From: an uncultured Paracoccaceae bacterium
GTDB taxonomy: Bacteria; Pseudomonadota; Alphaproteobacteria; Rhodobacterales; Rhodobacteraceae
DNA length: 64,000 nt
Assembly (NCBI GenBank): GCA_937920555.1
Contig: CAKZTM010000041.1
Location: 1 to 64,000, forward strand
Direction of reading: 5' to 3'
In this document: positions 9,864 to 18,434 of the stretch, piece after piece
How the letters are laid out: each line of letters opens with the position of its first letter
Numbering within the stretch: the stretch's first letter is position 1
Translations under genes and position numbers: made by a program
Notes under the pieces: generated by a model
What the model was told of the DNA's origin: nothing
Databases searched by the model: none
The model's input: only the letters and a program-made list of their open reading frames with translations

Positions 9864-9903
9864 GGCGTCCCCCCCTTGAATATAGGCTGCTTTGTGCAGC
9901 TCT

Positions 9904-9933
9904 CCGCCCGCAACCCATCAGAGCTGCGGGCGG
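9904..9933 (-). other. intercistronic hairpin between TRAP SBP and small permease
   Basis: CCGCCCGCA ... TGCGGGCGG, 9-bp perfect stem, 12-nt loop. Confidence 0.6.
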
Positions 9934-9955
9934 GATATTTGATCAGACTTGCGTC

Positions 9956-11068
9956 TTACTCAGCTGCAAGCTCGGCTGCATAGGCGCGGCCAAGGTTTGC
10001 GTTGGATGTTTGAGCACCGGCCCAGAATGGAACCGCTGTACGTGCAAAATCCTTCTGAGAATTCCAAACTTCCGCGAAGAACTCGTTCTCTGCGGCGTTT
10101 GTCTCAAGCGCCTTCTTGGCTGCTGCCATATACTCTGTGAAGTAATCAGCAGGTGTGTCGTGAAGGATCACACCGTCTTCGTTGATCAGCTTATCAAGTG
10201 CCAGACCATTTTCACGGATCCGGTAAGCCATGGACTTCATCAAAGATGCTTCAGACGCGACCTGAATGGCCTTCTGCTGCATTGGTGTCAGAGCGTTATA
10301 AACGTCGCCATTGATGTAAAGATCGGCGTTCACAACAACCTGGTGTAGACCCTGAAGGTAGTAATGCTTGAGCACCTTCTGGAAACCAAACACGCTGTCA
10401 GGCTTCGGGCAGCACCACTCAGCCGCATCAATTGTGCCTTTTTCAAGCGCAGGAAGGATGTCTCCGCCGCCCATGGCAACCGATGCCACACCAATGTCTT
10501 TGTAGGTCTGACCTGGAATACCCGGAGGTGTCCGGAAACGGTACTTGCGGAAATCGGCCATAGTCTCGATTGGCTCTTTGAACCAACCCAAAGCCTCTGG
10601 ACCAACGGGCTGAAGCATGAAGCCTTTGACGTTCACGCCCATCTCGTCCCAAAGCTGGTCGTAAAGCTCTTTGCCGCCCGCGTTCAAGAACCAAGACATG
10701 AATGCGATGTTGTCGATGCCAACGCCGGCACCCGCAACAGGTGAGCCAAACAGCATAGCTGCAGGGTGCTTACCGGACCAGTAGTGTGTCCAAGCAAAAC
10801 CGCCCTCGATCAGGCCCGCGTCAACCGCATCAAGTGTCTCCTGAACACCGACAACCGCACCAGCAGGCAGGATTTCGATGATCACTTCATTGTCTGTAAG
10901 TGCTGCCACGTCATCCGCAAAGACCTGCAACATTACAATCTCGTCAGCGCTCGACGGAATAACCGACTGAACACGGATCGTTGTTTGTGCAAGGGCAGCC
11001 GATGCCACCATGCACAGGCCAACAGCTGTCGCTGCAATGCCCGAAGTTAGAGTTTTAAAGTTAACCAT
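9956..11068 (-). CDS. TRAP transporter substrate-binding protein (DctP family, TakP-like)
   Basis: Signal peptide; DFRKYRFRTPPGIPGQTYKDIGVASVAMGGGDILPALEKGTIDAAEW. Confidence 0.93.
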   Translation of the reverse strand: MVNFKTLTSGIAATAVGLCMVASAALAQTTIRVQSVIPSSADEIVMLQVFADDVAALTDNEVIIEILPAGAVVGVQETLDAVDAGLIEGGFAWTHYWSGKHPAAMLFGSPVAGAGVGIDNIAFMSWFLNAGGKELYDQLWDEMGVNVKGFMLQPVGPEALGWFKEPIETMADFRKYRFRTPPGIPGQTYKDIGVASVAMGGGDILPALEKGTIDAAEWCCPKPDSVFGFQKVLKHYYLQGLHQVVVNADLYINGDVYNALTPMQQKAIQVASEASLMKSMAYRIRENGLALDKLINEDGVILHDTPADYFTEYMAAAKKALETNAAENEFFAEVWNSQKDFARTAVPFWAGAQTSNANLGRAYAAELAAE

Positions 11069-11196
11069 TAGGTCCTCCCTTAAGGTCCAAGCCTTCTCGC
11101 ATCGTATTGTGTGCCGGGCAAAGAAGGCATGTTGCCCAACACTTCCAACAGGTCGACCCGCATGATTGCCGGTCGGCTGAATTCACTTACAGGTTC

Positions 11197-11865
11197 TTAA
11201 TGACCTTTACTCAAATCATATCCCTCAAACCAGCCCATCATGGGCCCGATGCCCGTCGAGGCATCAAAAACGCCGCGATAGAACATCTCTGCAGCTACAT
11301 AAACCAGAACAATCAGCCCTAACCAAGAGATCCATGGGTAATTGGTCAATAATTTCATAATCAAAGTTGCGGCAAATGCCATCAACAAAATCGCGAGGGC
11401 AAGACCAAAGATTAGCATATTGGTGTTGCCATCAGCAATTGCGGCCACTGCCAATACGTTGTCCAGGGACATCGAGACATCGGCAATTGTGATCGAGATC
11501 AGCGCCGACGCAAGCGTGCGTCGGGGGGGGCCTGTATAGCCTGCCTCCGGGTTTTCGGCGTCTTCCATGGCGTGTTCGGCCTGTTCATCCACGCCCGAGC
11601 GTATCTCGACAAACAGGCGCCAACAGACCCAGAACAACAGCAGCGATCCGACGAAGAGAATACCCGGAATGCCCAAAAGCGTGGTTGCGATCACCGCAAA
11701 AACGATCCGCAACAAAGCCGCGATGACCATGCCGTATAAAATCGCCTTTTTGCGCAACTCAGGCGCCAAACCTGCTGCGGCCATGCCAATAATCAGAGCA
11801 TTGTCGCCGGACAAAATGAGATCGGCGATTATGATTTTTCCTGCATCTAGCATCAGATCCATCAT
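11197..11865 (-). CDS. TerC/YjbE-family integral membrane protein
   Basis: DLILSGDNALIIGMAAAGL and ADVSMSLDNVLAVAAIA paired motifs. Confidence 0.88.
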   Translation of the reverse strand: MMDLMLDAGKIIIADLILSGDNALIIGMAAAGLAPELRKKAILYGMVIAALLRIVFAVIATTLLGIPGILFVGSLLLFWVCWRLFVEIRSGVDEQAEHAMEDAENPEAGYTGPPRRTLASALISITIADVSMSLDNVLAVAAIADGNTNMLIFGLALAILLMAFAATLIMKLLTNYPWISWLGLIVLVYVAAEMFYRGVFDASTGIGPMMGWFEGYDLSKGH

Positions 11866-13475
11866 GTTCGCGCGTCTTCCAAAATCATATCTGATGCTTT
11901 CTCGCCAATCACCATCGCCGGCGCGTTTGTGTTTCCCGATACGATAATCGGCATGATGGAGGCATCAGCAACCCTGAGCCCCCCGATCCCGTGCACCCGC
12001 AACCGCGCATCAACAACAGCCATGGGATCGCTTCCCATCTTGCAGGTTCCCGTCGGGTGGTAAATTGTCGTGGCCGTATCGCGCGCCCAATTGAGGATGG
12101 CATCATCATCATCCGCGGCAACCTCGCTTCCGGGTGCGTGCTCTTGGGTCACGATCTCTTTCAAAGGTGCGGTATCAGCGATGCGGCGGGCAATCTTGAT
12201 CCCCTCCACAATCGTGTCGCAGTCCGTTTTTGTGGCAAGATAATTGGGATGGATAACCGGATAATCGTTCATCGATGCCGATTTTAACTCAAGATGCCCC
12301 GCACTTTCCGGGCGCAATTGCAAAACTGAGGCGGTGAAAGCCGAAAACTTATGCGGCCCCTCAGACGGATTATCTGCGCTCCAAGGCTGGACATGAAACT
12401 GAATGTCTGGCGTTGCAAGATCGGGTCTGGTCTTCAAAAAGCCCTGCCCCAAACTGGCCGCCATGGTCATGGGGCCGGTTTTCTTGACCAGATACTCAAC
12501 CCCCATAAGCGCTTGTTTGAATATATTTCCAACCTCGGTATTGACCGTTGGCAGATTGACTTTGAAAACCGGACGGGCCTGCAGATGATCCTGAAGGTTT
12601 TTACCAACACCTTTGAGGTCTTGAACCACCTCTATGCCATGAGGCTTCAGATCGTCAGCTCCGCCCAAGCCCGAAACCATCAATATCTGCGGGGAGCCGA
12701 TAGCGCCGGCCGACAAAATCACCTCTTTATGGGCCCGTACAGTCTCCTGACCGGTGGGCCCTGAGACCTCCAACCCGACCACCCGTCGGCCTTCAAAAAC
12801 CAACTTTTGGGCGGCGGTTTGGGTCAAGACAGTCAAGTTCGCTCGCGATAGAGCGGGCCTGAGATACGCCACCGCCGAAGAGCATCTCTGTCCATTCTTT
12901 GCGGTCAACTGAAAATAGCCAACCCCCTCTTGATCCCCGCTGTTGTAATCAGCGTTTTCAGGGTAACCAGCCGCAACAGCCGCCTCCACCCAAGCATCCA
13001 CAACCCGCCGCTTCAGGCGCGAATTGGAAACGTGAAGCGGCCCAGAGCCCCCGCGCACGTCATCTTCGCCGTCTTCCCAGCTTTCAGACCTTTTAAACAA
13101 CGGGGCAATATCGCTCCAGCCCCAGCCATCATTTCCAAGCTGGCGCCACCCGTCATAATCCTCGGGCTGCCCTCTGACATACAGCAAACCGTTGATCGAA
13201 GAGGAACCGCCCAAGACCTTACCGCGCGGCCAATTGATCGAGCGACCGTTAAGGCCCGGATCCGGCTCGGTTTTGTACATCCAGTCAGTTTTGGGATTGC
13301 CCATGGTTTTGAAGTAACCAACGGGGATATGTATCCAAGGAGAGCTGTCTTTCCCACCCGCTTCGATGAGTGCTACGGAATAACGACCATCGGCTGAGAG
13401 CCGGTTCGCCAGCACACAACCGGCTGACCCCGCACCTACAACGATGAAGTCGAATTCCAAGAAAACATCTCCCAA
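11862..13475 (-). CDS. GMC family oxidoreductase (choline/alcohol dehydrogenase-like)
   Basis: FDFIVVGAGSAGCVLANRLS FAD motif; GKVLGGSSSINGLLYVRG; C-terminal HPTGTCKMG. Confidence 0.95.
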   Translation of the reverse strand: MGDVFLEFDFIVVGAGSAGCVLANRLSADGRYSVALIEAGGKDSSPWIHIPVGYFKTMGNPKTDWMYKTEPDPGLNGRSINWPRGKVLGGSSSINGLLYVRGQPEDYDGWRQLGNDGWGWSDIAPLFKRSESWEDGEDDVRGGSGPLHVSNSRLKRRVVDAWVEAAVAAGYPENADYNSGDQEGVGYFQLTAKNGQRCSSAVAYLRPALSRANLTVLTQTAAQKLVFEGRRVVGLEVSGPTGQETVRAHKEVILSAGAIGSPQILMVSGLGGADDLKPHGIEVVQDLKGVGKNLQDHLQARPVFKVNLPTVNTEVGNIFKQALMGVEYLVKKTGPMTMAASLGQGFLKTRPDLATPDIQFHVQPWSADNPSEGPHKFSAFTASVLQLRPESAGHLELKSASMNDYPVIHPNYLATKTDCDTIVEGIKIARRIADTAPLKEIVTQEHAPGSEVAADDDDAILNWARDTATTIYHPTGTCKMGSDPMAVVDARLRVHGIGGLRVADASIMPIIVSGNTNAPAMVIGEKASDMILEDART

Positions 13476-13492
13476 TGACTATTTTATTTGAT

Positions 13493-13522
13493 TAATGAGA
13501 CTTTTTGTCCCTTAATAAGACT
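13493..13522. promoter_or_regulatory. direct repeat TTAATRAGACT (19-bp pitch) in the GMC/IclR divergent intergenic region
   Basis: TTAATGAGACT at 13493 and TTAATAAGACT at 13512. Confidence 0.35.
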
Positions 13523-13566
13523 AAATCAGCGATATTGAGTCGAAACAAGTCAAAAATGGATTTTAA

Positions 13567-14328
13567 ATGGCTGAACCTCAGCGAATAGCGACCAATCTAC
13601 GAACCTTGCGCATCCTGGAAATCCTGGGAAACGCAGACCACCCAATGACACCAACGCAAATCAACCAGGAGCTTGGATTACCCAAGCAAACAATCCACCG
13701 ACTGTGCAAGACCCTTTTGGAAGAAGGGTATTTGACCACCGAGGGACGCTCCAAAGGCCTTCGACCGTCACGACGTTTGCGTGCCTTGGCCTCCGGTGTT
13801 TTGTTTACATCTCAGTTTCATGTTGCCCGCCACCAAATTCTTGAGGATGTCGCCGCGAAAGTGGCCGAGACCGTCAATTTTGTTGTTCCGCAAGCCCAAG
13901 GCATGATTTATTTGGACCGGGTCGAGACAGATTGGCCGTTTCGCATCCAGCTGCCAATCGGCACCCATGTCCCATTCCATTGCACGGCGAGCGGCAAGAC
14001 ATACTTGGCCAGTCTACCGCCCAAGGCCCGTGGGATCATGGTGGATAGCTTGCATCTCAAATCCCTGACCGAAAACACCTTGGTGGATCGCACTACGTTG
14101 TTGGAGGAGTTGGCGGTGATCCGAAAACGCGGATATGCGCTTGATAGTGAAGAATTCGTCGACGGCATGGTCGCCATCGCCGTGCCGGTTAAAGACAGCG
14201 AAAGACGATATGTCGGCGCGCTTGCCTTTCATGGCCCTGTCCAGCGGATAAGTTTGGAAGATGCGGTTGCGAAGCGGGATATTTTAATTGAGGGCGCGCA
14301 GCGCCTCAGCGATTCAATGCTGCTGTAA
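13567..14328 (+). CDS. IclR family transcriptional regulator
   Basis: N-terminal winged HTH (MTPTQINQELGLPKQTIHRLCKTLLEEGYL) and IclR effector domain (CTASGKTYLASLP). Confidence 0.95.
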   Translation: MAEPQRIATNLRTLRILEILGNADHPMTPTQINQELGLPKQTIHRLCKTLLEEGYLTTEGRSKGLRPSRRLRALASGVLFTSQFHVARHQILEDVAAKVAETVNFVVPQAQGMIYLDRVETDWPFRIQLPIGTHVPFHCTASGKTYLASLPPKARGIMVDSLHLKSLTENTLVDRTTLLEELAVIRKRGYALDSEEFVDGMVAIAVPVKDSERRYVGALAFHGPVQRISLEDAVAKRDILIEGAQRLSDSMLL

Positions 14329-14344
14329 TGGTCACTTTGGAAAT

Positions 14345-14421
14345 TGGTACCAGCGCCCCGGTTCGAACGGGGGACCTCTTGATCCACAATCAAGCGCTCT
14401 AACCAGCTGAGCTACGCCGGC
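14345..14421 (-). tRNA. tRNA-His (anticodon GTG)
   Basis: GCCGGCGTAGCTCAGCTGGTTAGAGCGCTTGATTGTGGATCAAGAGGTCCCCCGTTCGAACCGGGGCGCTGGTACCA folds as a cloverleaf with encoded CCA. Confidence 0.97.
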
Positions 14422-14538
14422 ACCTTTGCGCATCCGATACAGCCGACATTGCAGGATTGCAAGAGCCAGAGGTGCGGCTTATACGCGTTTTTTCGAGGCC
14501 GCTATCGGCCAACGGGACAGAAATCTTGGAGGTGCGGA

Positions 14539-14757
14539 ATGGGAATAAATACACAAAGCGATATAACTGCGACGCTTCAAATCGGCCCAACCTCCGAGGG
14601 CATGGTGCGCCTGTTTGTGCAAACGGACACAACCGAAATCCCGTTTGATTTCGATCCTGATGAAGCAGAGGACATCGCGGCCGAAATATCTGCCGCCGCC
14701 CGAGCCGCGCGGGCAACCGAAAAACCAAGTCCAAAAGGCAAGAAAAAGAAACGTTAG
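14539..14757 (+). CDS. small conserved protein (72 aa; DUF6324-like)
   Basis: GGAGGTGCGGA RBS upstream of ATG 14539; MGINTQSDITATLQIGPTSEGMVRLFVQTDTTEIPFDFDPDEAEDIAAEI. Confidence 0.72.
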   Translation: MGINTQSDITATLQIGPTSEGMVRLFVQTDTTEIPFDFDPDEAEDIAAEISAAARAARATEKPSPKGKKKKR

Positions 14758-14790
14758 AGCGCAATCCCAAAAGTGGGGGCCAAATTGCGC
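14755..14790 (+). repeat. small palindromic repeat element beginning TAGAGCG
   Basis: TAGA-GCGCAAT-CCCAAAAGTGGGGGCCAA-ATTGCGC; overlaps the upstream stop codon. Confidence 0.4.
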
Positions 14791-14851
14791 GTAAAATCAA
14801 AAGATGAGAGCGGGTCGATTGTCTCAGATTGGATGGACGCCGCCTAGACCT

Positions 14852-15304
14852 CTATACCACGCCGTATACGCGCGTTGGTGTTGGATCATTGAGGGCCTGA
14901 AGTCGCTGCATTGACACACGGGCGGCTTGGCGGGTCACAGCCTTTCGTCTTGGTGCGGACAAGCTGCGCTCAGCACCATATTGCAGGATTTGAGCGTCGA
15001 ACCCATCTGCAATAATCAAGCCGTTGCCCTTGGGAAGAATATCCAAGGGGAACTGGTCGTCGACACACCAGAAAAACCGGTCGCACCACTCCAGATACCC
15101 TTGCCATTTTTTGTCTGACAGAAAATCGCTGCGGCAGGATTTACACTCTACGATCCAAATCTCGCCCTTCGGACCAATTGCCAAAACATCGACACGTAAC
15201 CCGCGCGCGGGCACAAATTCCGTCATGGTGGTAAAGTTATGCTGGAGCAAATGACGGCAAATACCGCGTGCTAAAACTTGACCGGGTTGGAGGTTTTCAG
15301 ACAT
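14852..15304 (-). CDS. mmcB: MmcB family DNA repair protein
   Basis: PARGLRVDVLAIGPKGEIWIVECKSCRSDFLSDKKWQGYLEWCDRFFW restriction-endonuclease-like fold motif. Confidence 0.87.
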   Translation of the reverse strand: MSENLQPGQVLARGICRHLLQHNFTTMTEFVPARGLRVDVLAIGPKGEIWIVECKSCRSDFLSDKKWQGYLEWCDRFFWCVDDQFPLDILPKGNGLIIADGFDAQILQYGAERSLSAPRRKAVTRQAARVSMQRLQALNDPTPTRVYGVV

Positions 15305-15314
15305 AGCCGATAAT

Positions 15315-15329
15315 GAACATTACATGAAC
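15315..15329. promoter_or_regulatory. LexA (SOS) box upstream of mmcB
   Basis: GTTC-ATGTAAT-GTTC on the minus strand, the alphaproteobacterial GTTC-N7-GTTC consensus, 11 bp from the start codon. Confidence 0.75.
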
Positions 15330-15357
15330 ATTTCGTCAAGTCGAACAGACACACCCT

Positions 15358-18183
15358 TTAGATCACTCCAATTTCGCGAAGTCGGGCACGGTATCGGTCA
15401 GCTTGTTGTTCGGGCGAAAATTTACTTAATATCAACCGCTTACCCTCTCCTGCGCGCTGACGGCCAATGGCTGGGTTGGCAACAAAGTCGCGCATCTGTG
15501 CGATCAACGCGTCACGATCAATTTCTGCCCAGGTCGCCCCTCTTAGCGGGTGCAGAACTTGATGTCGCTCCACTTGCACTTTGGAAAATGGAATCGGCAT
15601 CGCCGTGCGATCATTGCAAAAATCCGTTGTCCCGGAATAGTCCGTAGCCATCACCGCGACCCCCAAACCCAAAGCATAAGCGGGCATCAAGCCAAACCCT
15701 TCCGCCCGGTGAGGCGAGATTAGACAGTCGCACGCGGCAATCAGGCTGAGCAAACGGTTGAATGGATAATATTCGGAAACAACGACTATTCGGTCATCCG
15801 CAGCCGCTATTTGGTGGATCTTGCGCATCTGATTTTCGGGGTCGCCCCAATGGCTCTCAACTGAGGGTGTGGTTTTGACGATCAGACGCACATCGCGCCG
15901 CTCCTTGGCGAAGGCGTTCTTGAAAGCCTGAACGGCTGCCAAAGGGTTCTTGCGGGCCACAGAAGAATGGAAATCAAAGCAGGTTAGAAATGTGGTGCAC
16001 CCCTCTTCGACACCAATCTCGCCCAAGTCAAACTGGGGCACTTTAGGGATATGCAAGCCCTTGAGCATATTGCGCACAGGCTTGTTTGATGCATTCGCAT
16101 ATACGTCACGCAGAAATTCCGTCGGGGTCCAAATCTCGTCAAGGATGTCCAATGCCAAACGGTGAGACTGCGGCAGCTTGTCAAACTCCCAAAGCAGAAA
16201 ACCAATATGCATTGTGCGGGTTTGATGTGCGAAAACCGGCGCGATCATCGACTGTGGCACCAAATCTGCATTAACATGGTGGAGTGCAACCGGTCGCTTC
16301 AAACGCCCGATGGCCGATGTATTGGCGTCCGTATTCAGCTTACGCATACCGTCGGCTGTGTCAAAAACCTCCGGTTTTAGGCCGATATCATGGAGCGCAG
16401 ACAAGCTCATATGAAGATTGCTGCCGACACCGGTTTCTGATTTTGGCAAACCGGAAATAGAAAATTGTGGTCTGTTCTTGGGTGGTTTGTGATTCGCACC
16501 CACCAAAGCCTGAACCCCCGGAAAGACCGGTCCACAAGCCGCCTGAGTAAACCGCCGCACCGCATCGCATTGCCACGGCAATTCGACAGAGCCGCGCCCC
16601 TCCAACTGACACCGGGCTTGAACCGCCATCAGAAATTCCAGACGGCTGACATTTTGACTGTCACCGCCGATGGGCGCGTTCAGATAGGCCACAGCAGATT
16701 GGCCAATTTGCCCGGCAACATCCTCTAAGTCATTCTGGGTTAACAGAAATTCCAGAACAAAACCGAGCCGATCAATGGGATCATCAACATCATATTTTTG
16801 CGCAATGGGATGATCACTATTTGCCAAAGTGGCCAGCTCAGCCGAGAGCGCAAACGGGTTGCTATCACGACCACGCGCATGCACCAGACCCTTGGAATCC
16901 AGCTCAAAAGCCGGGGCCAAACCCGCCATTTCCTCAAGATAATAGCGCCGCACCTCTGGCACCAAAGGAACGGACCGGCCGGGAACCCGTCCGGGCGCCT
17001 CTAAAAGATACCATTCGAGTAACTTTTCCGCATCAGCGCGCGATGTTAGCCGAAACCGGCGGTGCGGACCAATCGACACCCACAAATGCCGCATGTAACG
17101 GGTGATCGGCACACCAAAGGTATCCTGACCATCCAAAAACGCGCTAGAGGCTTGATATCCCGGCGATTTATCGCCATCGCCTGCGATCTCACCAAGGGTG
17201 TCTGGTGCATTCCACAACAAGCGAAAATGCGGCAGAGCATGTAGATCATGCCGTTGCGCCAACTGGATCAGCGCGCGCAAATCCTCGCCCGTGGGCGAGT
17301 GTTCCGGGTCTTTTGCCCGCCCGCCCCAGAAATTTAAAGCCTGCTCAGCGCGGGCAACCGTTAACCGCACGGGCGGCGTCTGACCGTCAGGATTGAACGC
17401 CGCCTCATAGGCTGTTTCCTCAGCCCGGTTGGCCGTGGGTTGAGGTCGTTTTAGACCTGTCAGACCTTGGAAAATGCTGCTGACACTGTCGTTTTGATGC
17501 ACGACACTGACCGGTTTGCGGTGAAGTTTGCCAAAAAACCGCAAGACCGCCCACAGGGATATCTGGTAGCGCGACATGTGCGGCCGGTCTTCCATCACCA
17601 AAGTGGTGGAGCTGTACGTCTTCACAACTCTTGCGAGCCACCGCAAACGCCTGAGCTCTTCCAGACGCCGCTTGTACCACAGCGGCTTGGAGACTTTTGC
17701 GAAATCCAAGCTTTTTGCATAGATCACCGCAAAATCGTCATTCGCGCATTCCCCCAAGAACCCCGAGGAGGTCTTAAGTCTTGTTTCTGAAGCGAAATTC
17801 ACGTTGTGACGGGCCAGCGCCAGACCGGGGCCGGTGGCAGATCTTACCGTGTAGCCGGTTTCCTTGAACAGATGCAGCAGGGCAGAGGCATGCCCCGCAG
17901 CTGCCCCGATAAGGGGAGGAAACGGCCCCATAACAAGCACGCGTCCTGCTTCCGCACTGCCAGCCGCATCTTGCGGGACCACCGAAAGCTGCGCCTTGGG
18001 AGCCACTTGATAGGGCTTGGACTTGGGGTGGTCGAAACCGCTGCTCTCAAAAATCGCATCTTCTCCCATGCGTTTTTGCAAATTTGGACGCAATGGATCG
18101 ACACTAGGCTCTGTGGCGTTAAAGATTGGTTGATTTGGCACCGGCACGGGTCTGGATTCACCTAAACTTTTATTTATTCGCAC
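15358..18183 (-). CDS. large glycosyltransferase (941 aa), C-terminal GT-B/GT4-type domain with a long N-terminal region
   Basis: C-terminal IAACDCLISPHRAEGFGLMPAYALGLGVAVMATDYSGTTDF; N-terminal GPFPPLIGAAAGHASALLHLF resembles a second GT-B N-lobe. Confidence 0.85.
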   Translation of the reverse strand: MRINKSLGESRPVPVPNQPIFNATEPSVDPLRPNLQKRMGEDAIFESSGFDHPKSKPYQVAPKAQLSVVPQDAAGSAEAGRVLVMGPFPPLIGAAAGHASALLHLFKETGYTVRSATGPGLALARHNVNFASETRLKTSSGFLGECANDDFAVIYAKSLDFAKVSKPLWYKRRLEELRRLRWLARVVKTYSSTTLVMEDRPHMSRYQISLWAVLRFFGKLHRKPVSVVHQNDSVSSIFQGLTGLKRPQPTANRAEETAYEAAFNPDGQTPPVRLTVARAEQALNFWGGRAKDPEHSPTGEDLRALIQLAQRHDLHALPHFRLLWNAPDTLGEIAGDGDKSPGYQASSAFLDGQDTFGVPITRYMRHLWVSIGPHRRFRLTSRADAEKLLEWYLLEAPGRVPGRSVPLVPEVRRYYLEEMAGLAPAFELDSKGLVHARGRDSNPFALSAELATLANSDHPIAQKYDVDDPIDRLGFVLEFLLTQNDLEDVAGQIGQSAVAYLNAPIGGDSQNVSRLEFLMAVQARCQLEGRGSVELPWQCDAVRRFTQAACGPVFPGVQALVGANHKPPKNRPQFSISGLPKSETGVGSNLHMSLSALHDIGLKPEVFDTADGMRKLNTDANTSAIGRLKRPVALHHVNADLVPQSMIAPVFAHQTRTMHIGFLLWEFDKLPQSHRLALDILDEIWTPTEFLRDVYANASNKPVRNMLKGLHIPKVPQFDLGEIGVEEGCTTFLTCFDFHSSVARKNPLAAVQAFKNAFAKERRDVRLIVKTTPSVESHWGDPENQMRKIHQIAAADDRIVVVSEYYPFNRLLSLIAACDCLISPHRAEGFGLMPAYALGLGVAVMATDYSGTTDFCNDRTAMPIPFSKVQVERHQVLHPLRGATWAEIDRDALIAQMRDFVANPAIGRQRAGEGKRLILSKFSPEQQADRYRARLREIGVI

Positions 18184-18313
18184 CGTCCTGAGGATAGCGC
18201 GTGTGGGGTTTTTCTTTAACCTTGGTTAACCACAAACATGTCGAAATGGTGGCAGGCGCCACAAAATCCCCTGATTTTAAAGGTTAATCCACCGATTTTG
18301 GATGTCCGCAAAC

Positions 18314-18365
18314 TGTATGATTTGTGTATGACATGTGTATGACATCTGTATGACAAAATGTCGGA
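18314..18365. repeat. helically phased iteron array, copy 1: 4x TGTATGA at exactly 11-bp pitch, then TGTCGGA
   Basis: TGTATGA at 18314, 18325, 18336, 18347; TGTCGGA at 18359; related array at 36043. Confidence 0.75.
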
Positions 18366-18434
18366 TTTTGCAGGGTTAACGTGGCGTTCGGTGGTAAAAG
18401 GTTAATTTGCGTGAATATCGCGAACGCTGGCACC

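Noticed and set aside
11523-11530. G8 homopolymer in the terC-like gene (also G8 at 35005-35012 in pccB) as phase-variation tracts
   Set aside because: Encode conserved Gly/Pro residues in intact housekeeping-type genes; not typical contingency loci
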